From an uncultured Lachnospiraceae bacterium (GTDB lineage Bacteria; Bacillota; Clostridia; Lachnospirales; Lachnospiraceae), in NCBI GenBank assembly GCA_910579275.1, contig CAJTTO010000007.1, positions 49,472 to 113,471 on the forward strand: a DNA stretch of 64,000 bases, in the 5' to 3' direction. This document shows positions 26,835 to 35,310 of the stretch, piece by piece. Under the pieces are notes generated by a model. The model was given only the letters and a program-made list of their open reading frames with translations. It searched no databases and was not told the origin of the DNA. The translations under genes and the position numbers were made by a program. Position 1 is the first letter of the stretch; each line of letters starts with the position of its first letter.

Positions 26835-28403
26835 TTACTGCTGTCGGCGCAGCATTTCCCTGTTTTCCTTGCATTCGGTCTGATACTTGATGGAGAACTC
26901 CGAGGCATTTTCCGGAAATGCGACATAGATGGTTTCCCCTGACCGGAGCTTTGCCGGAACGTTTGCCGATATATTTCTGTCGTCTATAAAAATTCCGCCC
27001 CCAGTGCAGTGCACAAGGAGTATCTGCCCCGGTTCCGACGGGTAGAGACATATCCGGTCAAGCTCCGGCAAATCCTCCTTGATGCCCTCCCCCTCAAACA
27101 GCTCCTTGAGTGTGACGCCTTCCTGCGGATAATCCGCAAGGTTCCAGGTAATCGGCGGGATATCGTTTCTGCTCTTCAAATCAATAAACGCTGCATGGAG
27201 ATATCCCTCAAGCCGTGCCTCGTCTTTCACCTGACGCCTTTTCCCGAAAAATGCACGGATAATGAAAACGCAGATAACTGCCGTCAATAGCAGGATGCCT
27301 GCCACAGCCGCTGTCGTAATCTGTATGCGGTAGCGTTCCCACACGGTCGGCTCGTCAGGGATTGGGATTGTTTCCGCCGCCGGAATCCTCTTCCGAAAAA
27401 GAATTTCCCTGAACTTTATTGGCTCCGGGTGTTTCCACTCTGCCGCCATAATAATTCCCCTTGTATTCTCGTCGCCTGTATATACCAGTGAAATATCTTC
27501 CTGCACTGCATCCCGTACTTTAATAATCTGGCAGTGTGCGGTTCCCTCCATCTCATAGTCGTTGTCTTCCATCACTGCCTTAAAATCCGTAAGCTTCTGT
27601 GAAGTCTGGAACAGTATCACAACATCCCTTTTCTCCTGCCCGCCTATCTTCAGGGAATACGCGCTAATCTGCTCATGTACAGTAATGGTGTCCTGCGGCA
27701 GCAGCGTGCCTGCCTTGTTGGTGATAAAAATACTGCTAATCATGTTCATCATCTGCAACGGTCCCGCACATGCATTGTAGGAACCTCCTGTCTTGGCGGA
27801 AACCGCTGTCAGTTCATCCATATCCTGTCCGAAGCTACCTGTAAATCCAAACGTAAATACCGGAATCCTGTGTTCGACCGCCTGCTGCGTGCTCCACTGC
27901 ATATCCTGCGCCGATTCCTCCAGCGTGCGTCCGGTGCTGCTTCTCTCCAAATCCGTGACACCGTCGGCAAGGTATATCAGCATTTTGCCCGTATCCTCTG
28001 CCCCGTCGCCAGTCAGAAGCGACACCGCCTCGCGCATTCCAAGCCCGTTATCCGTCTCTCCCGCATACGGTATCTGCTCCAGACTCACCAAAAGCTCCTT
28101 CTTCGCCTTCTCATCCGCCATTGACACAAGACCGCTGTTGTACACAACAGTATCATTAAAGGCGACCACACCGAACCTGTCGTTACTGCCGCAGAGCCTG
28201 ACGAGAAGTTCTATTGTCTCAAATGCCACCCGCTCTGAATCCGTCTGTTTCATGGAGCCGCTCACGTCAACCGCGACTACGACATCATATTTTTTGTAGG
28301 CAGCAGGCTCCTCCGCGTGCAGGCGGATTCCGTCCGTGCACAATATGATGATGAACACTGCGCAAAGCAGCAGATTTTTTGTTCTTGTTCTCCGTTTTTC
28401 CAT
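26835..28403 (-). CDS. VWA-domain membrane protein
   Basis: Start ATG 28403 follows GGTGGA; an upstream frame overlaps the J-domain gene. The 522-aa protein has an N-terminal signal/anchor (about 8-28), a von Willebrand A domain with an intact MIDAS (D46-S48-S50 in DVSGSMK, T117, D147 in LADG), a second membrane helix at about 361-385, and a cytoplasmic beta-rich domain of about 110 residues that looks like a degenerate FHA-like sandwich. It may bind a ligand or partner outside and relay it to the pThr pathway inside. It is cotranscribed with the two kinases. Confidence 0.82.
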   Translation of the reverse strand: MEKRRTRTKNLLLCAVFIIILCTDGIRLHAEEPAAYKKYDVVVAVDVSGSMKQTDSERVAFETIELLVRLCGSNDRFGVVAFNDTVVYNSGLVSMADEKAKKELLVSLEQIPYAGETDNGLGMREAVSLLTGDGAEDTGKMLIYLADGVTDLERSSTGRTLEESAQDMQWSTQQAVEHRIPVFTFGFTGSFGQDMDELTAVSAKTGGSYNACAGPLQMMNMISSIFITNKAGTLLPQDTITVHEQISAYSLKIGGQEKRDVVILFQTSQKLTDFKAVMEDNDYEMEGTAHCQIIKVRDAVQEDISLVYTGDENTRGIIMAAEWKHPEPIKFREILFRKRIPAAETIPIPDEPTVWERYRIQITTAAVAGILLLTAVICVFIIRAFFGKRRQVKDEARLEGYLHAAFIDLKSRNDIPPITWNLADYPQEGVTLKELFEGEGIKEDLPELDRICLYPSEPGQILLVHCTGGGIFIDDRNISANVPAKLRSGETIYVAFPENASEFSIKYQTECKENREMLRRQQ

Positions 28404-28416
28404 ATCCGTTTTCCAC

Positions 28417-28869
28417 CTATCGGGGTTTGAATCCAAAAAAATTGGCAAACTGCTGATTGAAGTTCAAGAAATCCGGAGTCGATGCCGCACCCTGCTGCTC
28501 CTTTTTCGGCTCCCGCTCATAATCCATTCCAGCACCCATAATGTCATCAAAATCAAATTTCATGGAAAAGCCGCCCGAGAAGCTTCCCTTCTGCTGCGCT
28601 TTTCGCTGTGATGTGTTTGTCCGTGACGACCGTGTCTGCTCGCCTGCGCCACCCTGATGCGCTCCCCGAAGCGAGGCGTCATAATCCATGCGTTTCACGT
28701 CATTGCTCAGGATGCTGTACGCCTCATTGATGTCCTTGAACATCTTTTCCGCACGCGCATCTCCCTGATTGGTGTCAGGATGATATTTTTTTGCGAGTTT
28801 CCGAAACGCATTTTTGATTGTCTTTGCATCCGCTTTGGTATCCACTCCAAGTATCTGATAATAATTCAT
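28417..28869 (-). CDS. J-domain (DnaJ-like) co-chaperone
   Basis: A 150-aa protein. Residues 1-65 are a J domain (YYQILGVDTKADAKTIKNAFRKL, HPD at 31-33, FKDINEAYSILSN). A Gly/Ser/Gln-rich linker follows, then a short C-terminus (FDFDDIMGAGMDYE, FNQQFANFFGF). There is no Zn-finger or CTD of full DnaJ. It likely recruits the Hsp70-like ATPase encoded at 8792-11485, or the cell's DnaK, to a component of the system. Confidence 0.85.
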   Translation of the reverse strand: MNYYQILGVDTKADAKTIKNAFRKLAKKYHPDTNQGDARAEKMFKDINEAYSILSNDVKRMDYDASLRGAHQGGAGEQTRSSRTNTSQRKAQQKGSFSGGFSMKFDFDDIMGAGMDYEREPKKEQQGAASTPDFLNFNQQFANFFGFKPR

Positions 28870-28897
28870 TTTTTCCCTTTCTTTTTCCCTTGCAGAA

Positions 28898-30088
28898 TCA
28901 AATGATCGTCATAAACCGCAGTTCAACATTTGAAAATTTCACTGTGTCCCCGTTTGACACCTCTATCGCCGTATTCTTTGGCAGCCTTCTGGAATTGATA
29001 AACGTCCCGTTTGTGGAACCCAAATCCGTTATATAGTACGATCCGCTGCGCTTTTTGATTTCCGCATGTGCCCTGCTTATCGTGTCATTTGGCAGGACAT
29101 AGTCCGCACTTGCGGCATCCTTGCCGAACACGATACACTCCTTGTCCAGCACGTATCTCTGCCCGTCACTTACTGCCTGAAGCACTGCCGACGGTTCGTT
29201 ATCTTTTCGTCCGCCGCGCTTTATGCGGTGCGGGTTATCCTCCTGTCCGGAATCCGCCGCGTTGCCATATCGGTTCCAAAAACTCGGGTCAAGCACACCG
29301 GTTTCCCCATTCTCGCTGTAGTTCTCATACTCTGTTTCGGGGTGAAATGAGGTGAGTGTTCCAGTGACTGACGGTTCCGGATTCAACCGCAATGGTTCTT
29401 CTTCCCACGCAGTCCGCTCTTCCCTTGCCGGCTGTTCTATTCTCTGGGACTGTCCATATCCTGCCGGCTGTTCTATTTCCGCAGGCTGTCCATATCTTGT
29501 GGGCTGTTCTATTCTCTCGGGCTGTCCATATCCTGTCGGCTGTTCATACCTTACCGGCTGTTCTATTCTTGTGGACTGTGCCGTTCTTTCCGGTGATTCA
29601 ATATGTACCGTTTTGCTGTATCCCGACTGCATCTCCGCCTTTTCGAATGTGCCGGACTCCATCGCATAGATTTTCCCGATAATGATGTTCAGCGGCTTAT
29701 CTATATTGGTGTCTATATAGGTCATGTAATCGTACACATACATGAGAAAATCACTGCCGATAAAATTTGCCTTGTATGCCAGATCTTTCAGATACAGGGC
29801 TGCGTCCCTGTCTGTAAGGCCGCTCTCTCCAATACGTATGGAAAAATTAGGAACATCATTCTCCATCCTGATATGTTTCAGGTCAAGGTCGACAGTCATC
29901 TTTTTCTCCATGCACTTGAGCATTATCTCGCCGATCTGACCCGCAAACCGGAAAAATGCTTCTCTCGAAACGCCGCGTTCCAGATAATACTGCGCCGAAT
30001 TATCCGGATCAAAGTGAATCTTACAGTTATTCAGTATGATTTCCCCCACCCTGTCCTTCATTTCTATTCCAAAATCCAAACTGCTCAT
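28898..30088 (-). CDS. FHA-domain protein with repetitive Gln/Pro linker
   Basis: ATG 30088 is preferred (GGAG 10 nt before); the earlier ATG at 30115 overlaps the upstream stop region. The 396-aa protein has an N-terminal alpha/beta domain (about 1-150) of unknown type, a linker with about seven imperfect copies of a QP.RYGQP/RIEQP unit, and a C-terminal FHA domain (CIVFGKDAASADYVL, DTISRAHAEIKK, DLGSTNGTFINSRRL) with all core residues. It is next to the TRVLD-repeat membrane protein, a likely phospho-ligand. Confidence 0.87.
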   Translation of the reverse strand: MSSLDFGIEMKDRVGEIILNNCKIHFDPDNSAQYYLERGVSREAFFRFAGQIGEIMLKCMEKKMTVDLDLKHIRMENDVPNFSIRIGESGLTDRDAALYLKDLAYKANFIGSDFLMYVYDYMTYIDTNIDKPLNIIIGKIYAMESGTFEKAEMQSGYSKTVHIESPERTAQSTRIEQPVRYEQPTGYGQPERIEQPTRYGQPAEIEQPAGYGQSQRIEQPAREERTAWEEEPLRLNPEPSVTGTLTSFHPETEYENYSENGETGVLDPSFWNRYGNAADSGQEDNPHRIKRGGRKDNEPSAVLQAVSDGQRYVLDKECIVFGKDAASADYVLPNDTISRAHAEIKKRSGSYYITDLGSTNGTFINSRRLPKNTAIEVSNGDTVKFSNVELRFMTII

Positions 30089-30107
30089 CTTATATCCACT
30101 CCTATTA

Positions 30108-30614
30108 TTATTCATCCAGCACTCTTGTTACATTCGCATCACCACTGTTTTCCGACGGATGCGCGGATTCATCCAGCACTCTTGTCGCATTGATGCCGGT
30201 TTCGTGTGTATGTCCGCCATCCGCATTCCCTTCGTCCAGCACTCTTGTCGCATTCACGTCCTCCGTGTCAGCGTCCAGCACCCTTGTCACGCCGCCTGTA
30301 TCCTGTTGCAGCGCAGTCGTCCGATTCTCTTCTTTCTTTATTTCCCATGACAGCCCTTTTCCCGTCTCAAAAAATTTCTTTTGCGTATGGTGCATGGCTG
30401 CGGCATTGCTTTCCTCAAACTTCTTAATCGTTTTCTTTGCGGAAACACCCGTGATTTCACCCAGCACGCCCGGTATCCCCATCGCGATAAAAAGCATGAT
30501 CGAAAGTCCGCCGCACACTACCGCAAGCAGGCGGCAATAGTAAAATATTTTGTGATACTGCAATATTGTCTCCTGAACATAAGCGATGTCTGTCAGCAAA
30601 ATCCACCCATTCAT
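30108..30614 (-). CDS. membrane protein with four TRVLD(E) repeats
   Basis: ATG 30614 overlaps the kinase stop (ATGA), so translation is coupled. The 168-aa protein has one membrane helix at about 29-54, a charged helical middle, and a C-terminal tail with four copies of T-R-V-L-D: T110, T123, T144 and T163; the last three continue as TRVLDE and the last is the C-terminus. The tail matches what a multi-site acceptor for the adjacent kinase and for FHA binding would look like. No known family is recognised. Confidence 0.82.
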   Translation of the reverse strand: MNGWILLTDIAYVQETILQYHKIFYYCRLLAVVCGGLSIMLFIAMGIPGVLGEITGVSAKKTIKKFEESNAAAMHHTQKKFFETGKGLSWEIKKEENRTTALQQDTGGVTRVLDADTEDVNATRVLDEGNADGGHTHETGINATRVLDESAHPSENSGDANVTRVLDE

Positions 30615-32317
30615 TGTCCCTCTCCATTCCATATCTCATAATCGTCCAGTACCCTCTGTGCCTGTTCCAGCGTTCCCTGCACCTCGTCGGCAAGCGCCTG
30701 CACCCGCTCATTTCCTGACATTTCCGCGCCGATATCTGTTTTCAGGCGTTCCCTGACATTGTCAAGCTGTCCCTGTAATTCCGCTTTCGCCACACCCGCC
30801 TTCTTGAACTTCATGCCATTTACATAAACCTGATTCACCATTTCCCTGTAAACCATCAGCGCCGTCGTGGCATTGTCCATCTGTGTGATATTTCCTTCTG
30901 TAACCTGACACAAATCAGCCCAGTAATCCGCATAGCTTATATTGTCATCACCGGATTTACTCTCAACGCCAAGCTTCGCATAATACTCCGCAATCTTCCC
31001 AAGCTTTGCCGCCCTCTGTGTCTGGTTCTCATCCAGACCGGACGCGTTCGCCGCAATCGTCAGCCACTTTGTGGACATTGCCTTATTGCCCTGATCCTCA
31101 TAGGAATAAAAGTACGCAATCCCGAGCCTGTATGCCAGTTGCTCATATCCCTGCGTGTTCTCCTTCAGCGTCTCCTCATATGTCTTTCCTGTACCCGTTT
31201 TCCTGATTAACAGGGTTCTGATCTGCTGATCCTCATCTGCCGTCAAAATATCGTCACCAAGATACAGTCTGTCTATCATGTCGAGATACGCCTGCTCCTC
31301 ATCCGGCATCAGCTGTATCGCTTTCTCGTAATAGCCAAACTGTTCTTCTGCCGTCGCACCGCTTCTGCCGTCTTCAATATAGGCGTCATAGCTCTGTGTC
31401 ACCATGCTTGTCTTTGCATAGTACGCCCAGAAGGATGTCAGTGATAAAGCAGCCGTCAGCACTGTCATGGTCAGAAATGATGCAAGTTTTAACTTCAGTT
31501 TCAGCGAATGCTTATTGTCCAAATCCTGATAATGCTCCAGCGCGTAGAGTATCTCGGCACAGGACTGGTAGCGGTCTTTGGGATTCCGCTGTATGCACTT
31601 CCAGATTATCCGTTCCAGTCCTTGTGAGAGCGACGGGTTCCAATGCCGGATGGGAAATATTTCATATGGCGGTTCCGATGGGTTATACCCTGTCACGAGA
31701 TGGTAAAGCGTCGTTCCCAACCCGTAAATGTCGGTGCGCGCATCGGTCTGCCCCTGCCCCCCGAACTGTTCCGGCGCCGCATATCCCTGCGTCCCAAGCG
31801 CCCTTGTGTCATGCGCGGCATATTCCTTGTACTCCCGCGCAATCCCGAAATCTATCAGTGTAATGCTCCCGTCCGGTCTGAGCATAATATTATCCGGTTT
31901 CAAATCCCTGTAGATAATGGGATTTTTCCTTGTGTGCAGATAGCCCAGCACTTCACACAGCTGTTTTGCCCATTCAATCACATACTCCTGCGGCAGCGCA
32001 CCATGCTCCGCGAGCGCCCTGCTCAATGGTTTGCCCTCAATATAATCCATGACAATCAAAAAACTATCCTCAGTATCTATCACATCTATGATTGTCGGAA
32101 GGTATGGATGCCGCAGTCTCTTGAGCATCTCCATCTCGACAATAAGTCCCTGTCTGACAATCTCAAAATCCTGCACACCGTCTTTTCTGACTTCCTTCAC
32201 CGCCCATTGCTTGTTGGCGCGCTCGTTCATCGCCAGATATACTATACTCATCCCGCCTTTGCCTATCTGATTCAATATTTTATATTTTCCATCAATCACT
32301 GAACCAATTTTCAGCAT
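30611..32317 (-). CDS. transmembrane Ser/Thr protein kinase with helical sensor region
   Basis: A 568-aa protein at the head of the operon. Complete Hanks kinase: Gly loop IGKGGMSIV (18-26), K41, YRDLKPDN (136-143), DFG (156-158), GTQGYAAPE (175-183). A membrane helix at about 278-300 follows. The C-terminal 260 residues are TPR-like and helical and would be outside the cell, unlike the PASTA repeats of PrkC-type kinases, so the stimulus may differ. The activation segment contains T171 and T176 as possible autophosphorylation sites. Transcription probably starts at the promoter at 32444-32472. Confidence 0.9.
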   Translation of the reverse strand: MLKIGSVIDGKYKILNQIGKGGMSIVYLAMNERANKQWAVKEVRKDGVQDFEIVRQGLIVEMEMLKRLRHPYLPTIIDVIDTEDSFLIVMDYIEGKPLSRALAEHGALPQEYVIEWAKQLCEVLGYLHTRKNPIIYRDLKPDNIMLRPDGSITLIDFGIAREYKEYAAHDTRALGTQGYAAPEQFGGQGQTDARTDIYGLGTTLYHLVTGYNPSEPPYEIFPIRHWNPSLSQGLERIIWKCIQRNPKDRYQSCAEILYALEHYQDLDNKHSLKLKLKLASFLTMTVLTAALSLTSFWAYYAKTSMVTQSYDAYIEDGRSGATAEEQFGYYEKAIQLMPDEEQAYLDMIDRLYLGDDILTADEDQQIRTLLIRKTGTGKTYEETLKENTQGYEQLAYRLGIAYFYSYEDQGNKAMSTKWLTIAANASGLDENQTQRAAKLGKIAEYYAKLGVESKSGDDNISYADYWADLCQVTEGNITQMDNATTALMVYREMVNQVYVNGMKFKKAGVAKAELQGQLDNVRERLKTDIGAEMSGNERVQALADEVQGTLEQAQRVLDDYEIWNGEGQ

Positions 32318-32443
32318 GGCTTCCTCCTATTATCCAAATAACCGTTATGTCTTTTTTATTTCAGCAGTTCCAAGTCAATATCATTTTTGCTTCAGAGTTT
32401 ACATAATATTTTAGTCGATATTTACGAAGTACAAATATTAAAA

Positions 32444-32513
32444 ATTTTATCATATTTTGTCGAATAAATAAATGGAGCTATAGTTCCTGTTTTACCCCAT
32501 TCCGGAACTATAG
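32444..32513 (-). promoter_or_regulatory. operator-promoter of the CIS operon, shared with 58013-58092
   Basis: Read in the minus direction: a degenerate first copy of the repeat (core GGAACTATAG on the plus strand, 32504-32513), then AAAACAGGAACTATAGCTCC (32493-32474), then one base, TTTATT as -35 (32472-32467), 17 bases, and TAAAAT as -10 (32449-32444). The plus-strand arms CTATAGTTCC (32478-32487) and GGAACTATAG (32504-32513) are perfect inverted copies because the unit is nearly palindromic. The same arrangement precedes the surface-protein gene. The site just upstream of -35 suggests an activator. The rest of 32514-32802 shows no gene I can support. Confidence 0.75.
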
Positions 32514-32802
32514 GTAATGTTGGTTTTTCAGAAACCCTTATTTTATGCGGGCTGAGAGGGTGTAAAAAAAATTTTTTTGGTTTCGGATAAATATGCAAAA
32601 ATTGAGTTTTATATTGTTTTATTGCAAAAAGAAGGCGAGAAGAATGAAAATAGCCCATTTTCCCGCCTAAATTGCGACACATTATTTAAATGTTTTACAG
32701 ATTGTATACAATAATTATGTTAATTTTTTTTAAATTTTAATTTTTTTCACATGCACCCAGAGTTTACATAACATTATTTTTTTACTGCCATCCAGTCTTC
32801 CA

Positions 32803-32943
32803 TCAGCTTGACATGTATTTGCATGTTTGCCACTTATAGCTGCCAAATATACTTTCAAAATATGATGCATGTGCCGCTACCTTTGTATAGTAATCTCTCA
32901 GATTTTGGTAATGTATATAATCATCGGGGAGTTCCCGAATCAT
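32803..32943 (-). CDS. small ORF or gene remnant (46 aa)
   Basis: A short frame (MIRELPDDYIHYQNLRDYYT...) with protein-like composition and a weak ribosome site. The same frame stays open upstream of the ATG for about 15 codons, so this may be the 3-prime end of a decayed gene rather than a real small protein. No family recognised. Confidence 0.3.
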   Translation of the reverse strand: MIRELPDDYIHYQNLRDYYTKVAAHASYFESIFGSYKWQTCKYMSS

Positions 32944-33017
32944 ATTTCTCGACGTGTCTAACGATTCGCTTATGGTGCGGTTTCGGCATAATCAATTGTT
33001 TCAAGTTCTTTGGTTTC

Positions 33018-33161
33018 CTAAATTGTTTCCGGGATATCACCGAAGTCCATATCCATTGCCATATTGTCGGATAGCTTCATCATTAAATCGCCATCAGAGT
33101 CTATCGCCATGTTGTCAGACAGGGTGCGGATAAATTCTCCGCTTTCGTAGTCAAAAATCAT
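33018..33161 (-). CDS. small ORF coupled to the HTH gene (47 aa)
   Basis: ATG overlaps the stop of the HTH gene (TGATG), which favours translational coupling. The product repeats an LSDNMA.D motif twice (residues 14-20 and 30-36). The frame continues after its stop for another 15 codons, which could mean a slightly truncated gene. Function unknown. Confidence 0.45.
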   Translation of the reverse strand: MIFDYESGEFIRTLSDNMAIDSDGDLMMKLSDNMAMDMDFGDIPETI

Positions 33162-34420
33162 CACTGTTCTTTCCCTCCTTCAAATTGGGGCGTTATATGG
33201 CGAATTGCGTTATACAGTTCGTTCAGTTCCGTAATTCGGCGGTTTATCATGGTATCCGCTGATTCCGCATTTACTTGAATAATATTGGAGTTCAATCCCT
33301 TCTCTGTTCCTGGGAGCAGCGCAAAATAGCTAACTAAGTCTCCATCAAAAAAATCCAAACCCCGCAATATTCCTCTTGTTACATCATTTTTTTTCGTGAT
33401 ATTTGCCATATCATAATCAAGGCGTTTATAAAAATTAACTGCATCAGTCAGTAAAACACTCAGCTGGTCATAAACAGATTGATTATGCCGGATAGCATCC
33501 TTCAGCATATATTCTGCAAAAGGTCTATTGTTTTGAAGGAGTCGCTCAATTAATTCGCCGATAAAAGGGAACAGAAATCTGTTTGAGAATCCAACTCTAC
33601 CGGTAATTTCAAACTCTTCAGAAAAGTATTCCAAAACCTCGTTATCGGCATGAGTGAGTGCATCCATGAGTTCTGTGTTATAATATTGCTCACAAGCAGT
33701 TGGGGCAGATGAAAAAGCGCTTATTTGGTATAAGGACGGGATTTCCCTTGCGTGAAGCTGATCCAGCATTTCAATGTCCCTGTGCTGGATTGCCAGTGTG
33801 GCCATATGTGTTCTTAACTCATCACGCATCTTTAGCTGCACATCCAAAACATTCAAATTCTGGGGATATGGGAATATTTTCTTTTCTATACTGGTTCCAG
33901 CTCCAAACCCTGTAAAATAAGTTAAATGTTTTTTCTCGTCCGGCCCTACAAACCAGATGTGCCCTTTACCCATCAGATACTTCAAAAGTTCGTAATTTCT
34001 GGCTTCCAGCGCATAATCAATAAAAGTTTTCCCAAACTCATCGGCATTCAGAATTGGAGAATCCTCACGATTTACATATGTCTCCCACTCCTGCTCGTCT
34101 TGAGAGAACGCAGCTGCGTAATTTGTCAGACGGGTTGATGCAGGGGCAGGGCATTTCCCCGCACTTAGAATATCTTCACAGGATACCTCTAGCAACTGGC
34201 AGAACAGTGGGAGATCGTATAGCTGGATTCCTTTTTCTCCTTTCAGAATCTGCGACAGGCGGTTCGCCATCTTTCCTATTCTCTCGCCATCCGCCTGTTC
34301 TCCCTTGGCCGCAAGATATTCTCGGCAAAATTGCCGGCGGCTTCTAAAGCGTGTGTTGTTGTCTATACGGTTCATCAAATATTGTCCTATTTCTTTGTTA
34401 TCAGCCATTGGAAACATCAT
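33161..34420 (-). CDS. XRE-type HTH protein with long unknown C-terminal region
   Basis: The start at 34420 is chosen for its GGGA site; other in-frame starts exist at 34492 and 34408. Residues about 45-95 form a helix-turn-helix of XRE type (IGKMANRLSQILKGEKGIQLYDLPLFCQLLEVSCEDIL is the source region, cited by position only). The remaining 320 residues are helical and contain an ankyrin-like opening (GKTFIDYALEARNYELLKYLMGK). It lies upstream of the CIS operon on the same strand and is a candidate local regulator, though nothing ties it to the operator. TATGCT/AGCATA arms at 34526-34549 could be an autoregulatory site. Confidence 0.7.
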   Translation of the reverse strand: MMFPMADNKEIGQYLMNRIDNNTRFRSRRQFCREYLAAKGEQADGERIGKMANRLSQILKGEKGIQLYDLPLFCQLLEVSCEDILSAGKCPAPASTRLTNYAAAFSQDEQEWETYVNREDSPILNADEFGKTFIDYALEARNYELLKYLMGKGHIWFVGPDEKKHLTYFTGFGAGTSIEKKIFPYPQNLNVLDVQLKMRDELRTHMATLAIQHRDIEMLDQLHAREIPSLYQISAFSSAPTACEQYYNTELMDALTHADNEVLEYFSEEFEITGRVGFSNRFLFPFIGELIERLLQNNRPFAEYMLKDAIRHNQSVYDQLSVLLTDAVNFYKRLDYDMANITKKNDVTRGILRGLDFFDGDLVSYFALLPGTEKGLNSNIIQVNAESADTMINRRITELNELYNAIRHITPQFEGGKEQ

Positions 34421-34613
34421 TGTCACCGTCCCTTCTGTCAATATCATATCACATTTCTCGAAATGGAAATAGCTCCAATCTTGCATATACAAATTGCATA
34501 TGTTCTGTTTGAATTTGATTTTGTGTATGCTATTGGTGTATAGAGCATATTTAGCAATCTGTCAACAATACTGTACCATAGAATATTTACATGCCAACAA
34601 TTTTCTGATGTTT

Positions 34614-34799
34614 TCAACTCCAGCGAACAGTAAGAAGCGTGTATTGGAACTGAGCCGATAAAGAATACATACTTGTATTCCCTAACTCCTGTCCTTTTAC
34701 TGTATTGTACCCATATTTATCTTCAAAAAAACTAAATATATCATCACCCTTATATTGTTCAATAGGCAGTTGGCCTAAATGAGATTCTATCGTAAGCTG
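34614..34799 (-). pseudogene. GH19-domain fragment
   Basis: A 61-codon open piece without a start, preceded by an in-frame stop. Its translation begins QLTIESHLGQLPIEQYKGDD and continues IFSFFEDKYG and ELGN. It matches the GH19-domain effectors at 43789-47741 (QCTAESNLGIGPVEKYGGDD, VFKYFVERDY, DLGN). After the LGN motif the match ends. It is a relic of another copy of this effector domain. The flanks (34421-34613 and 34800-34906) show no gene. Confidence 0.6.
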
Positions 34800-34906
34800 C
34801 TATCTTTGTCTGCATAAACCACCATATCTACCACAACGGTTTACATAAGGTAGCTCTATCAGATAGATTTCTACAATAAAACTTGCCGAAACTTTAGAAT
34901 CTAATA

Positions 34907-34965
34907 TAATCCGCGCTAAATACCTTACTGTTTAACACAGAAATTAAGATATTTAGCGCGGATTA
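34907..34965. repeat. 16-bp perfect inverted repeat
   Basis: TAATCCGCGCTAAATA (34907-34922) and its exact reverse complement (34950-34965) flank 27 bases. As RNA it makes a long stem; no T-run follows on either side at the usual distance. It could be a bidirectional terminator-like element or the remains of a small mobile element beside the GH19 relic. No gene is seen from 34966 to 35046. Confidence 0.55.
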
Positions 34966-35046
34966 AACTAAAATACCACATCTCTTCCATATTGCTTTCA
35001 CACATCTATTGCAAGGTGTTTCCCAAATACCTCTACAATCAGACTT

Positions 35047-35292
35047 TTATTGTGGCTGACGATTATTGTTCGATGATGAAGAATGTTCTCCAGAACTAAC
35101 CTTCATAATATCATTATAGTTCTCACTCGGATAAACATAATCATCTGGCTTTATTGTTGTTTCATAGGTATCTCGAACAAAATCATCTGCCAACTCATCT
35201 ATCTGCTGTTCTACCAGCTCCACTGTTTCTTTATGAGGATTGACAGCAGCAGCTAATGCCTCCATGCTGCTTGATACTCTACCAATTACCAT
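35047..35292 (-). CDS. small hypothetical protein (81 aa)
   Basis: ATG 35292 has GGAGG 8 nt upstream. The product is acidic with a Ser/Asn-rich tail (SSSSNNNRQ) and no recognisable domain. It follows the P-loop NTPase by 18 bases, so the two are probably cotranscribed. Confidence 0.6.
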   Translation of the reverse strand: MVIGRVSSSMEALAAAVNPHKETVELVEQQIDELADDFVRDTYETTIKPDDYVYPSENYNDIMKVSSGEHSSSSNNNRQPQ

Positions 35293-35310
35293 TTTGCACA
35301 CCTCCCTCCA

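Noticed and set aside
29352..29669. Tandem DNA repeats around 29400-29600 as a CRISPR array
   Set aside because: Units are in-frame codons of a Gln/Pro-rich linker, differ in length and sequence, and have no spacers.
30112..30300. Four near-identical 20-base repeats as a CRISPR or regulatory array
   Set aside because: They encode TRVLD(E) in frame at uneven distances; a protein-level repeat explains them.
32461..32513. CTATAGTTCC/GGAACTATAG arms as a terminator
   Set aside because: No T-run, and the same unit occurs as direct repeats before another promoter.
32422..32682. An 86-codon open frame on the minus strand
   Set aside because: It overlaps the operator-promoter, has no ribosome site and no protein-like pattern.
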